A stretch of 64,000 nt of DNA from the NCBI GenBank assembly GCA_004322275.1, contig SCTA01000034.1, positions 1-64,000 of the forward strand, given 5' to 3'. Positions within the stretch are counted from its first letter, which is position 1, and the number at the start of each line of letters is the position of its first letter. Position numbers and translations under genes: made by a program. The stretch comes from a bacterium. Its GTDB lineage: Bacteria; Desulfobacterota; Deferrisomatia; Deferrisomatales; BM512. The notes under the pieces are model-generated. The model saw nothing but the letters and a program-made list of their open reading frames with translations, had not been told where the DNA came from and ran no database searches. Below are positions 32,914 to 42,503 of the stretch, one piece after another.

Positions 32914-34512
32914 TTAGTTGGAGACCGGGGTCTCGGAAACCTTGTCGGTGACGACGCCGGAGTAACCGTTGACGCCCATCTCGGGAATGTCGAGACCTTC
33001 GATCTCCTCTTCCTTCGAGGTGCGAAGGCCGATGGTCTTGTCGATCAGCTTGAAGACGATGAAGCCGATGACGCCGACGTAGATTATGTTAGCTCCCACG
33101 CCGATGACCTGGGCGAAGAACTGGCTTGCGTCGCCGTAGAAGAGGCCCTTGACGGGACCGGCTACGCCGTTCCAGCCGTCGCCGTAGGTGCCGTCGGCGA
33201 AGAGGCCGAGGGCGATGCAGCCCCACGCGCCGTTTACGCCGTGAACCGCTACGGCGCCTACCGGGTCGTCAACCTTGAGCTTCTGGTCGATGAAGAAGAC
33301 CGCTTCGACGACCAGCACGCCCGCGACGAGGCCGATTATGCAGGCGCTTATCGAATTTACGAAGCCGCAGGGGGCGGTTATCGCCACGAGTCCGGCCAGA
33401 AGGCCGTTGCACATCATCGAGGGATCCGGCTTCTTGGTCTTGAAAAGCCACATGTAGAGGATTGCGGCGATTGCGCCGGTGGCGGAGGCGAGCATGGTGT
33501 TGACGGCGACCACCGCGATGCGAAGGTCGGTGCCCGCAAGGGTCGAGCCGGGGTTGAAGCCGAACCAGCCGAAGGCCAGGATAAAGGTGCCGATAATCGC
33601 CATGGGGATGTTGTGGCCGGGTATGGCGTTGGCGCTCCCGTCCTTGTTGTACTTGCCGAGGCGGGGACCGAGAATCCAGGCTCCGACGAGGGCCAATACG
33701 CCGCCGGTCATGTGGACTACCGAGGAGCCGGCGAAATCGACGTGGCCGTGGCCGATGCCGAAGTTCTTGCCGAGGGTGGCCAGCCAGCCGCCGCCCCAGA
33801 CCCAGTTGCCGTAGATCGGGTAGATGATGGTGCCTACGAAGATGCCGTAGACCATGAAGGAAGAGAACTTCCAGCGCTCGGCCATCGAGCCGGTCGGGAT
33901 GGTCGCCGTGGTGTCCATGAAGACCATCTGGAAGAGGAACATGGCGAAGATGGCTACGTCGTAAGTATGTCCCGTCAGGCAGAACCCGGTCATTCCGAAG
34001 AGGCCGAAGTCCTTGCCGAAGAGGTTGATGGTGAATTCGCTGTTGAGCCCGTCGAAGCCGCCCAGAGTAGCCAGGGAGCCGACGCCGCCGAACATCAGGG
34101 CGAAACCGCAGAGGTAAAAGCCGATCATGCCGAGGGGGTAGATCATGAAGTTCATCGACATGGTGTGCGCGACGTTCTTGGCGCGGGTGAAGCCGCCCTC
34201 GACCATCGCGAAACCGGCCTGCATGAACATGACGAGGAAGCCGGTGATGAGAACCCACATCATGTTGATGGCTATCTTGTTGTGGCCGACCGCGTTTGCG
34301 ATGTCCAGAGTGGAGGTCTCTCCGGTCTTTACGTCGTAGGCCATGCCGGTGGAACCGCCGTTCGGGTCCGAGGTGCGGGCCGAAGGCGCTTCTATGGTTA
34401 TCGTGGATGAGGGGGCCGAGGCCATCTCCTCGGCCAGGGCGACGCCTGTGAACAGGAAGATTCCCGTCAACAGTGCCAGTATTATTTGGTTTACCAATTT
34501 TAAGCGGCGCAT
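32914..34512 (-). CDS. amt: Ammonium transporter
   Basis: A 532-residue Amt/Rh channel for ammonium uptake in the inner membrane. Eleven or so transmembrane segments are evident. Conserved channel parts include FVMFMQAGFAMVEGGFTRAKN, the DFAGSSVVHMTGG histidine-containing pore segment and HGVNGAWG near the C-terminus. A signal-peptide-like start precedes about 60 extra residues (TITIEAPSARTSDPNGG...) before the first channel helix, longer than E. coli AmtB. It is divergent from a P-II gene 383 bp away, the classic amt-glnK partnership, and a sigma-54-like promoter lies upstream. Confidence 0.95.
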   Translation of the reverse strand: MRRLKLVNQIILALLTGIFLFTGVALAEEMASAPSSTITIEAPSARTSDPNGGSTGMAYDVKTGETSTLDIANAVGHNKIAINMMWVLITGFLVMFMQAGFAMVEGGFTRAKNVAHTMSMNFMIYPLGMIGFYLCGFALMFGGVGSLATLGGFDGLNSEFTINLFGKDFGLFGMTGFCLTGHTYDVAIFAMFLFQMVFMDTTATIPTGSMAERWKFSSFMVYGIFVGTIIYPIYGNWVWGGGWLATLGKNFGIGHGHVDFAGSSVVHMTGGVLALVGAWILGPRLGKYNKDGSANAIPGHNIPMAIIGTFILAFGWFGFNPGSTLAGTDLRIAVVAVNTMLASATGAIAAILYMWLFKTKKPDPSMMCNGLLAGLVAITAPCGFVNSISACIIGLVAGVLVVEAVFFIDQKLKVDDPVGAVAVHGVNGAWGCIALGLFADGTYGDGWNGVAGPVKGLFYGDASQFFAQVIGVGANIIYVGVIGFIVFKLIDKTIGLRTSKEEEIEGLDIPEMGVNGYSGVVTDKVSETPVSN

Positions 34513-34620
34513 ACTCCTTGCTCCTGTCTTTGAAGAAGTTAAAATTTCCGGGGAGGTCTCCGGCCCCGCTTGCGGCCCCGCGAGTTAAAGGCCGGTTCGC
34601 TCCCTCTGGAAATGTTTATC

Positions 34621-34637
34621 TTCAAGAGTCGTGCCAA
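34621..34637 (-). promoter_or_regulatory. Sigma-54-like promoter for amt
   Basis: On the minus strand TTGGCAC-N5-TTGAA reads from 34637 to 34621, matching the -24/-12 consensus TGGCAC-N5-TTGCA except for one base, with the required 10-nt spacing between GG and the GA/GC step. The predicted start lies about 100 nt ahead of the amt ATG. Confidence 0.6.
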
Positions 34638-34831
34638 CCGGTGCAACAAGCGGAAAGTATAGAATAAAAGCGAAGTTTTGCAAGAAAGGAGGAGAAACGG
34701 AAATGAAATAGATTACAAAATTGACACGTAAAAGTTTAAAAAGTACAAAAATGGAACCTAATCTTCACTCTTCCGGCGCGGCGCGGCGCGGACGCCGCCG
34801 GTCGAAGCGGAAAACCCGCCACCTGTCCGCG

Positions 34832-35234
<403 letters not shown>

Positions 35235-35370
35235 CGGCTGAAAAAACTGCTGCGAGCCCCGTTTTCGGCGTCGCGTGCTCGCTCGAAGCTCGCCTAACAC
35301 ACGGTTATGTCTCGCTTCTCGCTGCGCGTCTCCTTGTAAACGGCCCTCTCGCGACGTTTTTAAACAGCCG
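35235..35370 (+). repeat. Intergenic hairpin repeat R4 (type B)
   Basis: It directly follows the glnB stop. Ends CGGCTG (35235-35240) and CAGCCG (35365-35370) are inverted. The core shares GCGAGCCCCGTTTTC and CGTCGCGTGCTCGCTCGAA with R1, but the middle is the variant CTCGCCTAACAC.CGGTTATGTCTCG also found in R5. Confidence 0.78.
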
Positions 35371-35438
35371 CATAGCGGGCGAACGTATCGGTATGAATTT
35401 CGACACCGCTAAAACACCAGTGAACAAAGGCGGAAAAT

Positions 35439-35465
35439 TTCCCCGGAGCGGCAGGCTCCGGGGAA
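35439..35465. other. Perfect 11-bp hairpin before the acetyltransferase gene
   Basis: TTCCCCGGAGC (35439-35449) pairs with GCTCCGGGGAA (35455-35465) across a GGCAG loop, 36 bp ahead of the start codon at 35502. No T run follows, so it is more likely a leader structure than a terminator. Confidence 0.45.
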
Positions 35466-35501
35466 GCCGCATCTTCGCATCGGCAAAAAAAGAGGTAGAA
35501 A

Positions 35502-36023
35502 ATGGATTTCCGGATACGGCCCGCGACCTCGGAGGATATCGAGGATCTCGCCAAGCTGCTTAGCGTTCTTTACGCGATAGAAAAAGATTTCACCCCCGAC
35601 AGGAGGAAGCAGCTCAAGGGGCTGACCATGATGCTGGGGGCCTCGGAGGAGAGAATCGTCCTCGTCGCGGAGCGCCAGTCGGCCATCATTGGAATGGTGA
35701 CCGGGCAGATAACCATATCCACGGCGGAGGGAGGTCTTTCGGCCATCATTGAAGACCTCGTCGTGCAGGCCCCCTTCAGGGGGAAAGGTGTCGGCAAAAA
35801 GCTCCTTCTGGCCGTGGAAAACTGGGCCAGGTCGATGGGCGTCGTCAGGGTTACCCTGCTGGCGGACAAAGACAATCTGCCCGCAGCCGACTTTTACGAC
35901 AAGGCGGGCTGGGGGAAGACGAACATGATCTGCCGGAAAAAAGAGAGCTTCCACTCGGAAGCGGAAGAATCGAGAATGCACCACCAGTCCCAGGGAAGAG
36001 CGAAAAGGGCGCATAACGCCTGA
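35502..36023 (+). CDS. GNAT family N-acetyltransferase with basic tail
   Basis: A 173-residue acetyltransferase. Motif A is QAPFRGKGVGKKLLLAVENWA (with R-G-x-G-V-G), typical for acetyl-CoA binding, followed by ADKDNLPAADFYDKAGW (motif B). The last 25 residues (SEAEESRMHHQSQGRAKRAHN) form a polar, basic tail not usual for the family. A good AGAGGTAGAAA site precedes the ATG. The substrate is unknown. Confidence 0.83.
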   Translation: MDFRIRPATSEDIEDLAKLLSVLYAIEKDFTPDRRKQLKGLTMMLGASEERIVLVAERQSAIIGMVTGQITISTAEGGLSAIIEDLVVQAPFRGKGVGKKLLLAVENWARSMGVVRVTLLADKDNLPAADFYDKAGWGKTNMICRKKESFHSEAEESRMHHQSQGRAKRAHNA

Positions 36024-36203
36024 TAAACCAACCCTTTTTGTGAAACGGCGACGGTGTACGGTAAAAGCAGCCGGAATGTTGCCCTTCACATTAAGTGAAA
36101 ACAAAAACTTTAAGGGTTGCCAAAACAATTTTGAATGATAAATTAGTAGCGAAGGGAAACCTTCGATTATTTTTATTTAATTTTGATTTCGAGGGTTGTT
36201 GCG

Positions 36204-38204
36204 GTGACCGATTCCGGCGCGAAGGAGAGGTTTGTCTCTTCTTCCGGTGAGGCAGAGGGCAGGAGTGAAAATCCTGAAGACCTCAAAGGGGTTCCTTTAC
36301 TTGTAAAACTTCTGACAAGCTCCTCCCTCCCTTTTGGAATATGTTATCCCGACGGCAGACTCTGCGAATTCAACGACGCCGCCCTGAACCTCCTCGGCTA
36401 CACCCGCGAAGAACTCTCCTCCCTCAACTGGATACGCGACCTTACTCCTCCGGAATGGCTCGCCCAGAGCCAGAAACACCTTCAGGAACTAGAAAAAACC
36501 GGAGTTCCGGTTCGCTACGAGAAAGAATACATAAAAAAAGGCGGCAAGAGGGTTCCGGTAGAGCTCCTTGTGCACCAAAAGCGCGACGCGGAGGGGAAAA
36601 CTCTCTACTATTATACCTTCATTCTGGACATCAGCAGGCAGAAAGAGGCCCAAAGGAAGCTGCAGGACGCCAACGAGCGCTTCCGCCAACTCCTCCTCGC
36701 CTCCCCCTCGGTCCTTTACACCATGCGGTCGGACGGCGACTTCGGTCTTACTTTCGTAAGTGAGAACGTTGCCGGCATGCTCGGCTACCACGCCAGAAAA
36801 TACACCTCCGAGCCGGGTTTCTGGATTGAATCGGTTCACCCGGAGGATCTGCCGGAGGTCCTGGGGGGGCTTACGGAACTAAAAAAGAGCAGTCACATCG
36901 TCCTGGAGTACCGCTTGAGGCGAAGGGACGGCCGGTACATCTGGGTGCGCGACGAGAGGGAGCTCCTTCCTGGCGCACAGGGGGATTCCCCCTACGTCGT
37001 CGGCTCGCTCTCCGACGTGACCAAAGAGAAGATGGAGGAGGCCAGACGCTTCGAGGCCGAACGCAATCTGTGGCAGTACCAGAAGAACGAAAGCCTCGGG
37101 ATAATGGCGGGCGGAATCGCCCACGATTTCAACAATATCCTGACCGGCATACTCGGCAACGCGGAACTGGCCCTCGGCCTCCTCGATCCCGGGTCCGGCG
37201 TCAGGGAGAACATAGAGGCGGTCATAGCGTCGAGCAGGCGGGCCGCCGAACTGACGGACAAGATGCTCGCCTATTCCGGCAGGGGGAGTTTTCACCTCGC
37301 GCCGCTCTCCCTCGCCAGAGTGGTGCGCGAGTCCAGCGACGTGCTGCGCTCTTTCGCGCCTCTGAAGTGCTCTATCCGCTACCTGCTCGACGAAGACGCG
37401 CCGCGCATAAACGCCGACCCGGACAAGCTCCGTCAGCTTCTGACCAATCTCGTGTCCAATTCCGCCGAAGCTCTCGAAAGCGTGGGGGGTACGATTACCG
37501 TTGCCGTGCGCGCTCTCCATCTCACGGGAGAGACCCAGGGCGACACTTTTATGACCGATGGTCTTCCCGAGGGAGACTACGTGGCGCTTGAGGTCTCCGA
37601 CACCGGTTGCGGCATAGATAAAAAAATAGTCGCCAACATCTTCGACCCCTTCTTTACCACGAAGTTCGCGGGAAGAGGACTCGGCCTCTCGGCGGTTATC
37701 GGAATAGCAAAAGCCCACGGAGCGGCGGTGAGGGTGAAAAGCGAGACGGGAAAAGGCGCAACCTTCGAGGTGCTTTTTCCCGCGCTCCCACGGCTTGTTC
37801 AGGATCTTCCCGGGACGCCCGGCCCGGAATCGAACTGGAAGGGAAGCGGAGCGATTCTCGTTATCGACGACGAGGAGATAGTTCGCACCATCCTGGAGCG
37901 GATGCTCACAACCGCCGGCTTCGAGGTCGTGACGGCGAAAAACGGCCTTGAGGGGCTGGAAAAGTTTAAGGCTCGCCAAGGGGATTTCCGCGTCGTCCTG
38001 CTGGATATGGGGATGCCGGAGATGAACGGCGCGGAAGTCTTCAAGAGACTTCGCGCCCTAAAGCCTGACGTAAAAGTTATCCTCGTGACCGGCCTTCGCA
38101 TCGACGACGTGGCCAGGGAATTCCGGGAGGGAGGTCTCGTCGGCATGGTTCAAAAACCCTTCCACTACAAGGATCTGATAAACCAGATACGCTGCTGTCT
38201 CTGA
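36204..38204 (+). CDS. PAS-PAS hybrid histidine kinase with receiver domain
   Basis: A signalling protein of about 666 residues, lacking obvious membrane helices. Two PAS domains (about 40-160 and 165-285) precede an HWE/HisKA-like kinase: H-box GGIAHDFNNILTG (His near 307), N-box NLVSNSAEAL, G1 VSDTGCGID and G2 GRGLGLSAV. A receiver domain closes the protein (IDDEEIVRTILERM... VVLLDMGMP, phospho-Asp near 600). GTG at 36204 is preferred for its GAGG at 9-nt spacing; TTG at 36183 would add 7 residues. It lies upstream of hcp. Since no DNA-binding regulator follows, any link to hcp control is only positional. Confidence 0.9.
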   Translation: MTDSGAKERFVSSSGEAEGRSENPEDLKGVPLLVKLLTSSSLPFGICYPDGRLCEFNDAALNLLGYTREELSSLNWIRDLTPPEWLAQSQKHLQELEKTGVPVRYEKEYIKKGGKRVPVELLVHQKRDAEGKTLYYYTFILDISRQKEAQRKLQDANERFRQLLLASPSVLYTMRSDGDFGLTFVSENVAGMLGYHARKYTSEPGFWIESVHPEDLPEVLGGLTELKKSSHIVLEYRLRRRDGRYIWVRDERELLPGAQGDSPYVVGSLSDVTKEKMEEARRFEAERNLWQYQKNESLGIMAGGIAHDFNNILTGILGNAELALGLLDPGSGVRENIEAVIASSRRAAELTDKMLAYSGRGSFHLAPLSLARVVRESSDVLRSFAPLKCSIRYLLDEDAPRINADPDKLRQLLTNLVSNSAEALESVGGTITVAVRALHLTGETQGDTFMTDGLPEGDYVALEVSDTGCGIDKKIVANIFDPFFTTKFAGRGLGLSAVIGIAKAHGAAVRVKSETGKGATFEVLFPALPRLVQDLPGTPGPESNWKGSGAILVIDDEEIVRTILERMLTTAGFEVVTAKNGLEGLEKFKARQGDFRVVLLDMGMPEMNGAEVFKRLRALKPDVKVILVTGLRIDDVAREFREGGLVGMVQKPFHYKDLINQIRCCL

Positions 38205-38316
38205 AAATCCCTCCGGTAGTACTGCTCCTCCTGCTGTTTTTATTCGCCCGCTGGACTTCGGCGGTTCCCGTGTAAAACTTGAATCCGAAAGGTTTGAACA
38301 GGAGGCGGACACGCCT

Positions 38317-38332
38317 GTTACCGTTCGGAAAC
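38317..38332. promoter_or_regulatory. Palindromic site 1 upstream of hcp
   Basis: GTTACC-GTTC-GGAAAC, a 16-bp inverted repeat with one mismatch. It has the same arm and spacer lengths as two further sites nearer hcp and is centred about 212 bp before the predicted start. Confidence 0.45.
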
Positions 38333-38400
38333 GGTTTGCGTCCTTAAAAACGGGTTAAATATTTTTCTGCCTCCGGGAATGATTCAAACCAGCCTTTTTG

Positions 38401-38416
38401 GTTACCTGCGGGTAAC
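38401..38416. promoter_or_regulatory. Palindromic site 2 upstream of hcp
   Basis: GTTACC-TGCG-GGTAAC, a perfect inverted repeat (arms GTTACC/GGTAAC), centred about 128 bp before the predicted sigma-54 start, at a distance typical for an enhancer-binding activator. Confidence 0.6.
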
Positions 38417-38431
38417 GCCGCAATTTATAGC

Positions 38432-38447
38432 GTTGCCATGCGGTAAC
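38432..38447. promoter_or_regulatory. Palindromic site 3 upstream of hcp
   Basis: GTTGCC-ATGC-GGTAAC, one mismatch from site 2 and exactly 31 bp (three helical turns) downstream of it, so the two lie on the same DNA face. Confidence 0.6.
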
Positions 38448-38510
38448 GTTTCGACGCCCTAAAAACAGTCTAAACCCGTAAGGTATTGCAATTACAGGTA
38501 AATATATATT

Positions 38511-38526
38511 TGGCACGGCAAGTGCA
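38511..38526 (+). promoter_or_regulatory. Sigma-54 promoter for hcp
   Basis: TGGCAC (38511-38516), five bases, then GTGCA (38522-38526), preceded by a T. Only one base differs from TGGCAC-N5-TTGCA, with exact 10-nt spacing between GG and GC. The transcript should begin near 38537, giving a leader of about 80 nt. The 411-bp gap between the kinase and hcp holds only this regulatory region. Confidence 0.8.
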
Positions 38527-38615
38527 ATTTAGATGTTTTAGAGACATCGGCAATTCATAAACTTTCGGCGCTGCGAGTCATGCGCCGGGGAAAACTTCAA
38601 ACGAGGAGAAAAGAG

Positions 38616-40250
38616 ATGTTCTGCCAGCAATGTGAACAGACGATAGGCGGCAAGGCCTGCGAAAAGAAAGTCGGCGCCTGCGGCAAAACCCACGAGGTAA
38701 GCGCCCTTCAGGATCTCTTAACCTACTGCGTACGCGGTCTCTCCCATTTTGCGGTCGAGGCGCGAAAGATCGGGATCAGCGACCCCTCCGTCGGAAGATT
38801 TATCTCCGAGGCGCTTTTTTCGACCCTGACCAACGTCGATTTCGACCCGAAACGCTTCGAGCAGCTTATCAATCAGGCTGTCGGCCTCCGCGAGTCGCTG
38901 AAGGCGAAGATCGCGCAGAAAGGCGGAAAGACCTCCTTCGCCGACCCCGCAGCCGCCTTCATGCCCGCAGGCACTCTGGAAGGGCTTATAAAGCAGGGCG
39001 AGGACGCCGGGCTCCCCATCGACTGGGATGCCGGGGCCGATATCGCCTCCCTCCAGGAGATTACCCTTCTCGGCCTTCGCGGAGTCGCGGCCTACGCCGA
39101 CCACGCCGCCATACTCGGTCAGGTTGACGACGCGGTTTACGCGGCGATGGAAGATAAGCTCTCGAAGATTACCGACCGCTCGCTGGGCCTCACCGAGTGG
39201 ATAGGGATAACCCTCGACACCGGCAAGGTAAACCTCCGGGCCATGGAGCTACTCGACGCCGCCAACACCGGCACCTACGGCCACCCGGTGCCCACCCCCG
39301 TCCCCCTCGGCCACAAGGCGGGCAAGGCGATACTCATCTCCGGCCACGACCTCAAGGACCTCGAAGAATTGCTCAAGCAGACCGAAGGGAAGGGGATAAA
39401 CATCTACACCCACGGCGAGATGCTGCCCACCCACGGCTACCCCGGCCTCAAGAAGTACCCCCACCTCTACGGTAACTACGGCACCGCGTGGCAGAACCAG
39501 AGAAAGGAATTCGCCCAGTTTCCCGGCGCGATTCTCATGACCACCAACTGCCTCATGGAGCCGGTGGACGCTTACAAGGCCAACATCTTCACCACCGGGC
39601 TGGTCGGCTGGCCCGGCGTGACCCACGTTAAGAACGGGGATTTCGGCCTTGTCGTCAAGAAGGCCCTCGAAATGGACGGCTTCGCCTCCGACCTCGACAA
39701 GGATTCCGTGCTTGTCGGTTTCGCGAGAAACACCGTCCTCGGCGTAGCGGACAAGGTGATAGAAGGCGTCAAATCCGGCGCGATAAAGCACTTCTTCCTC
39801 GTCGGCGGGTGCGACGGCGCTAAGCCCGGCCGCAACTACTACACCGAATTCGTCGAAAAGGCCCCCAAAGACACGATAATCCTTACGCTCGCCTGCGGAA
39901 AGTACCGCTTCTTCGACAAGAAGATAGGCGACATCGGCGGCATACCGCGCCTTCTTGACGTAGGCCAGTGCAACGACGCCTACTCCGCCGTGCAGATAGC
40001 CACCGCCCTCGCCGGGGCCTTCAACTGCGGCGTAAACGACCTCCCCCTCTCGATAATCTGCAGCTGGTACGAGCAGAAGGCGGTCGCCATCCTTCTTACC
40101 CTGCTCAGCCTCGGCATAAAGGGAATCCGCCTCGGGCCCTCCATGCCCGCTTTCATCTCGCCGAACGTCCTCGACGTACTCGTCCAGAACTTCGACATAA
40201 AGCCGATAGGCAACGTAGACGAAGATATAAAAGCCTGTCTGGCGAAGTAA
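38616..40250 (+). CDS. hcp: Hybrid cluster protein (hydroxylamine reductase)
   Basis: A 544-residue cytoplasmic metalloprotein with a [4Fe-4S] (or [2Fe-2S]) cluster and the hybrid Fe-S-O cluster. It reduces hydroxylamine in vitro and, in several bacteria, acts on nitric oxide under nitrosative stress. The ATG at 38616 is chosen because it begins MFCQQCEQT and has AGGAG 8 nt upstream. N-terminal cysteines are Cys3, 6, 15 and 22. Hybrid-cluster regions with TTNCLMEP, GGCDGAKPGRNYY and IICSWYEQKA follow. Upstream palindromes plus a sigma-54 promoter imply activation by an enhancer-binding protein. A terminator follows. Confidence 0.96.
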   Translation: MFCQQCEQTIGGKACEKKVGACGKTHEVSALQDLLTYCVRGLSHFAVEARKIGISDPSVGRFISEALFSTLTNVDFDPKRFEQLINQAVGLRESLKAKIAQKGGKTSFADPAAAFMPAGTLEGLIKQGEDAGLPIDWDAGADIASLQEITLLGLRGVAAYADHAAILGQVDDAVYAAMEDKLSKITDRSLGLTEWIGITLDTGKVNLRAMELLDAANTGTYGHPVPTPVPLGHKAGKAILISGHDLKDLEELLKQTEGKGINIYTHGEMLPTHGYPGLKKYPHLYGNYGTAWQNQRKEFAQFPGAILMTTNCLMEPVDAYKANIFTTGLVGWPGVTHVKNGDFGLVVKKALEMDGFASDLDKDSVLVGFARNTVLGVADKVIEGVKSGAIKHFFLVGGCDGAKPGRNYYTEFVEKAPKDTIILTLACGKYRFFDKKIGDIGGIPRLLDVGQCNDAYSAVQIATALAGAFNCGVNDLPLSIICSWYEQKAVAILLTLLSLGIKGIRLGPSMPAFISPNVLDVLVQNFDIKPIGNVDEDIKACLAK

Positions 40251-40268
40251 GGTTTATTCGCTGAACGT

Positions 40269-40301
40269 AAAAAAGCCCCGTGGAGACGCGGGGCTTTTTG
40301 C
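40269..40301 (+). terminator. Terminator after hcp
   Basis: AAAAAGCCCCG and CGGGGCTTTTT form a stem with a loop of about 8 nt, ending in five Ts, 16 bp or so after the hcp stop. It separates hcp from etfB, so the two are probably distinct units. Confidence 0.85.
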
Positions 40302-40408
40302 ATTTGCCGCCTCGAAGGTCAATTCTTGCGGGCCGTGTCATAATTAAGTATCTTACAGCACGTTGTTTCAGCGTTTCTTTTCCGGTCAATCTCTTCCGGG
40401 AGCGAGCT

Positions 40409-41227
40409 TTGCGCATAGTAGTCTGCATTAAACAGGTGCCTTCGAGCACGAAGGTGAACATAGACCCCGAGACGAAGACCCTGATGCGCGGGGGGGTGGG
40501 CGCGATGCTGAACCCCTTCGACGAATTCGCCATAGAGGAGGGAGTGCGCCTCGCCGAGAAGCACGGCGGGGAGTGCATAGCCCTCACGATGGGGCCGCCG
40601 CAGGCCACCGACATACTGCGGACGGCGCTGGAGCAGGGGTGCGACAAGGGGTATCTCGCTTCCGACCGCGCCTTCGCGGGTTCCGATACCCTCGCCACCT
40701 CGCGCACCCTCGCGAGCGCGATACGCGCGATAGAAAAACGCGATGGGCCGGTTGACCTCGTCATCTGCGGCCAGCAGGCCATCGACGGCGACACCGGGCA
40801 GGTGGGGCCGAGCCTCGCCGTCCGCATGAACCTCCCGCCGCTGTCCTACGTCTCGAAGGTCCGCGAAGTGGACCTGGAGAAGCGGGAAATCACAGTCGAA
40901 CGGATGCTTGAGCGCGGCACGCAGGTGGTCCGTAGCGAGCTTCCGGCGGTTCTTACGGTGGTAAAGGCGATAAACCTCCCGCGCTTTCCCTCCCTCCTCG
41001 CCAAACGCAAGGCCAGGACAAGACCGGTTGAAAAGCTGACCCTGGCCGATCTGGATATCACCGAGGCGGATACCGGCCTCAAGGGCTCGCCCACGCGGGT
41101 GGTAAAGATATTTCCCCCGGAGGAGCGCAAGATAGCCTCGGTGGTCTACACCGGCGACCCCAAGGAATCCGCCGGAAAGCTCGCCCTTGACCTTGCGAAG
41201 CTGCTCGGCCACGGGGGCGCGTCATGA
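40409..41227 (+). CDS. etfB: Electron transfer flavoprotein beta subunit
   Basis: A 272-residue EtfB, the AMP/FAD-binding small subunit of electron-transfer flavoprotein. The TTG at 40409 follows GGGAG with 6-nt spacing and gives RIVVCIKQVPSS, the family opening. Signatures NPFDEFAIEEGVRLAEKHGG, CGQQAIDGDTGQVGP and the LPAVLTVVKAINLPRFPSL region are all present. etfA overlaps by 4 bp. The partner has two Fe-S clusters, so the pair probably links flavin chemistry to ferredoxin rather than acting as a simple housekeeping Etf. Confidence 0.95.
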   Translation: MRIVVCIKQVPSSTKVNIDPETKTLMRGGVGAMLNPFDEFAIEEGVRLAEKHGGECIALTMGPPQATDILRTALEQGCDKGYLASDRAFAGSDTLATSRTLASAIRAIEKRDGPVDLVICGQQAIDGDTGQVGPSLAVRMNLPPLSYVSKVREVDLEKREITVERMLERGTQVVRSELPAVLTVVKAINLPRFPSLLAKRKARTRPVEKLTLADLDITEADTGLKGSPTRVVKIFPPEERKIASVVYTGDPKESAGKLALDLAKLLGHGGAS

Positions 41228-42411
41228 CCGCCCTCGCCATAGACCGCGACCTTTGCACCCTCTGCGGAACCTGCGTCGGCGTTTGCCCGGTGGACGCCCT
41301 CGCGATAAAGGGCGACAAGCTCGAAGTCAATGAGAACTGCACCCTTTGCGGGACCTGCGTGGGAGTCTGCCCGGTCAACGCCCTCTCGATACCGGAAGAG
41401 GCCGCGAAGGAAAGCGCTTTTTCCGGGCGCGGGATACTCGTCTACGCCGAACGCGGGGACGGGGGAATCACAAGCGCGACCTTCGAGCTTATCGGTAAGG
41501 CGGCGGAGCTTTCCGCCACCCTCGGAACCCCCGTTTCGGCGCTTCTTCTGGGCCACGGCGCGGCTCACCTTGCAAGCGAGCTGTTCGCCTACGGGGCCGA
41601 CAGGGTTTACCTCTCGGAGGACCCGCAGTTCGCCGATTACCGTACCGAGGTATGCGGCGAGACCGCGCTGGCCATCGTCGAAAAATTCAAGCCCGAGGCG
41701 GTGCTCCTCAGCGCCACCGTAGAGGGGCGCGATCTCGGCAGCTTTCTGGCTAGCAGGCTGAATACCGGCCTAACCGCCGACTGCACCGAGCTCGCCATCG
41801 ACCCGGAGACGAGAAACCTCCTCCAGACCCGCCCCGCCTTCGGCGGAAACATAATGGCGACGATACTTTGCGCCAAAAACCGCCCGCAGATGGCCACGGT
41901 GAGGCCGAAGGTTTTCGCGATGCCCGAGAGGCGGGAGCGGACCGGCGAAATCGTAACCTGCGAACCCGTCCGGATACCCCATCCGCGCACAGAAGTGCTG
42001 GAGTACATACCCTTCGAGGGCGGCGTGGATATCTCCGAGGCGGAGGTAATCGTTTCGGGAGGGCAGGGGCTTCGCAAGGCGGAGAACTTCGCGCTGCTAA
42101 GGGAGCTCGCGGAGGTTCTCGGCGGGACCATCGGCGCTTCGCGTTCGGCGGTGGACGCGGGCTGGGTAGCGCACGAGCGGCAGGTGGGACAGACAGGAAA
42201 GACCGTCCGCCCGGTAATCTACGTCGCTTGCGGAATCTCCGGGGCGATACAGCACCTCGCCGGGATGAACCAGTCGGACATCATAATAGCCATAAACACC
42301 GACCCCGAGGCCCCGATAATGAAGGTGGCCAATTACGCGGTCGTGGGCGATCTGTCGATTGTCGTCCCGGAGTTGACGCGGCAACTCAAAGAACTTCTCA
42401 AAGGCCGTTGA
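41224..42411 (+). CDS. etfA: Electron transfer flavoprotein alpha subunit with N-terminal ferredoxin domain
   Basis: A 395-residue EtfA. Residues 1-60 form an extra 2x[4Fe-4S] ferredoxin module: [16 protein letters not shown] and [16 protein letters not shown], an almost identical tandem repeat also visible at DNA level (41258-41393). The remainder is EtfA-like, with [11 protein letters not shown]-binding [41 protein letters not shown] and a C-terminal [16 protein letters not shown]. Such ferredoxin-fused EtfA occurs in anaerobes, with dehydrogenases or possible electron bifurcation. The dehydrogenase partner is not in the window. Overlaps etfB by ATGA. Confidence 0.95.
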   Translation: MTALAIDRDLCTLCGTCVGVCPVDALAIKGDKLEVNENCTLCGTCVGVCPVNALSIPEEAAKESAFSGRGILVYAERGDGGITSATFELIGKAAELSATLGTPVSALLLGHGAAHLASELFAYGADRVYLSEDPQFADYRTEVCGETALAIVEKFKPEAVLLSATVEGRDLGSFLASRLNTGLTADCTELAIDPETRNLLQTRPAFGGNIMATILCAKNRPQMATVRPKVFAMPERRERTGEIVTCEPVRIPHPRTEVLEYIPFEGGVDISEAEVIVSGGQGLRKAENFALLRELAEVLGGTIGASRSAVDAGWVAHERQVGQTGKTVRPVIYVACGISGAIQHLAGMNQSDIIIAINTDPEAPIMKVANYAVVGDLSIVVPELTRQLKELLKGR

Positions 42412-42453
42412 AAAAAGGCTCGCAATAGTTTTTCAAGGCTCTTCAATAAAAAC

Positions 42454-42483
42454 GGGGCGACAGACCATAAGGTTTGCCGCCCC
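42454..42483. terminator. Bidirectional hairpin between etfA and a convergent gene
   Basis: GGGGCG (42454-42459) and CGCCCC (42478-42483) pair, with weak internal pairing of ACC/GGT; TTT follows on the plus strand. It lies between convergent etfA and the small secreted-protein gene. Confidence 0.5.
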
Positions 42484-42503
42484 TTTACAGAGAACGTGCG
42501 ACG

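Noticed and set aside
35439-35465. Rho-independent terminator before the acetyltransferase at 35502
   Set aside because: The stem is perfect but no T run follows on either strand, so I list it only as a hairpin.
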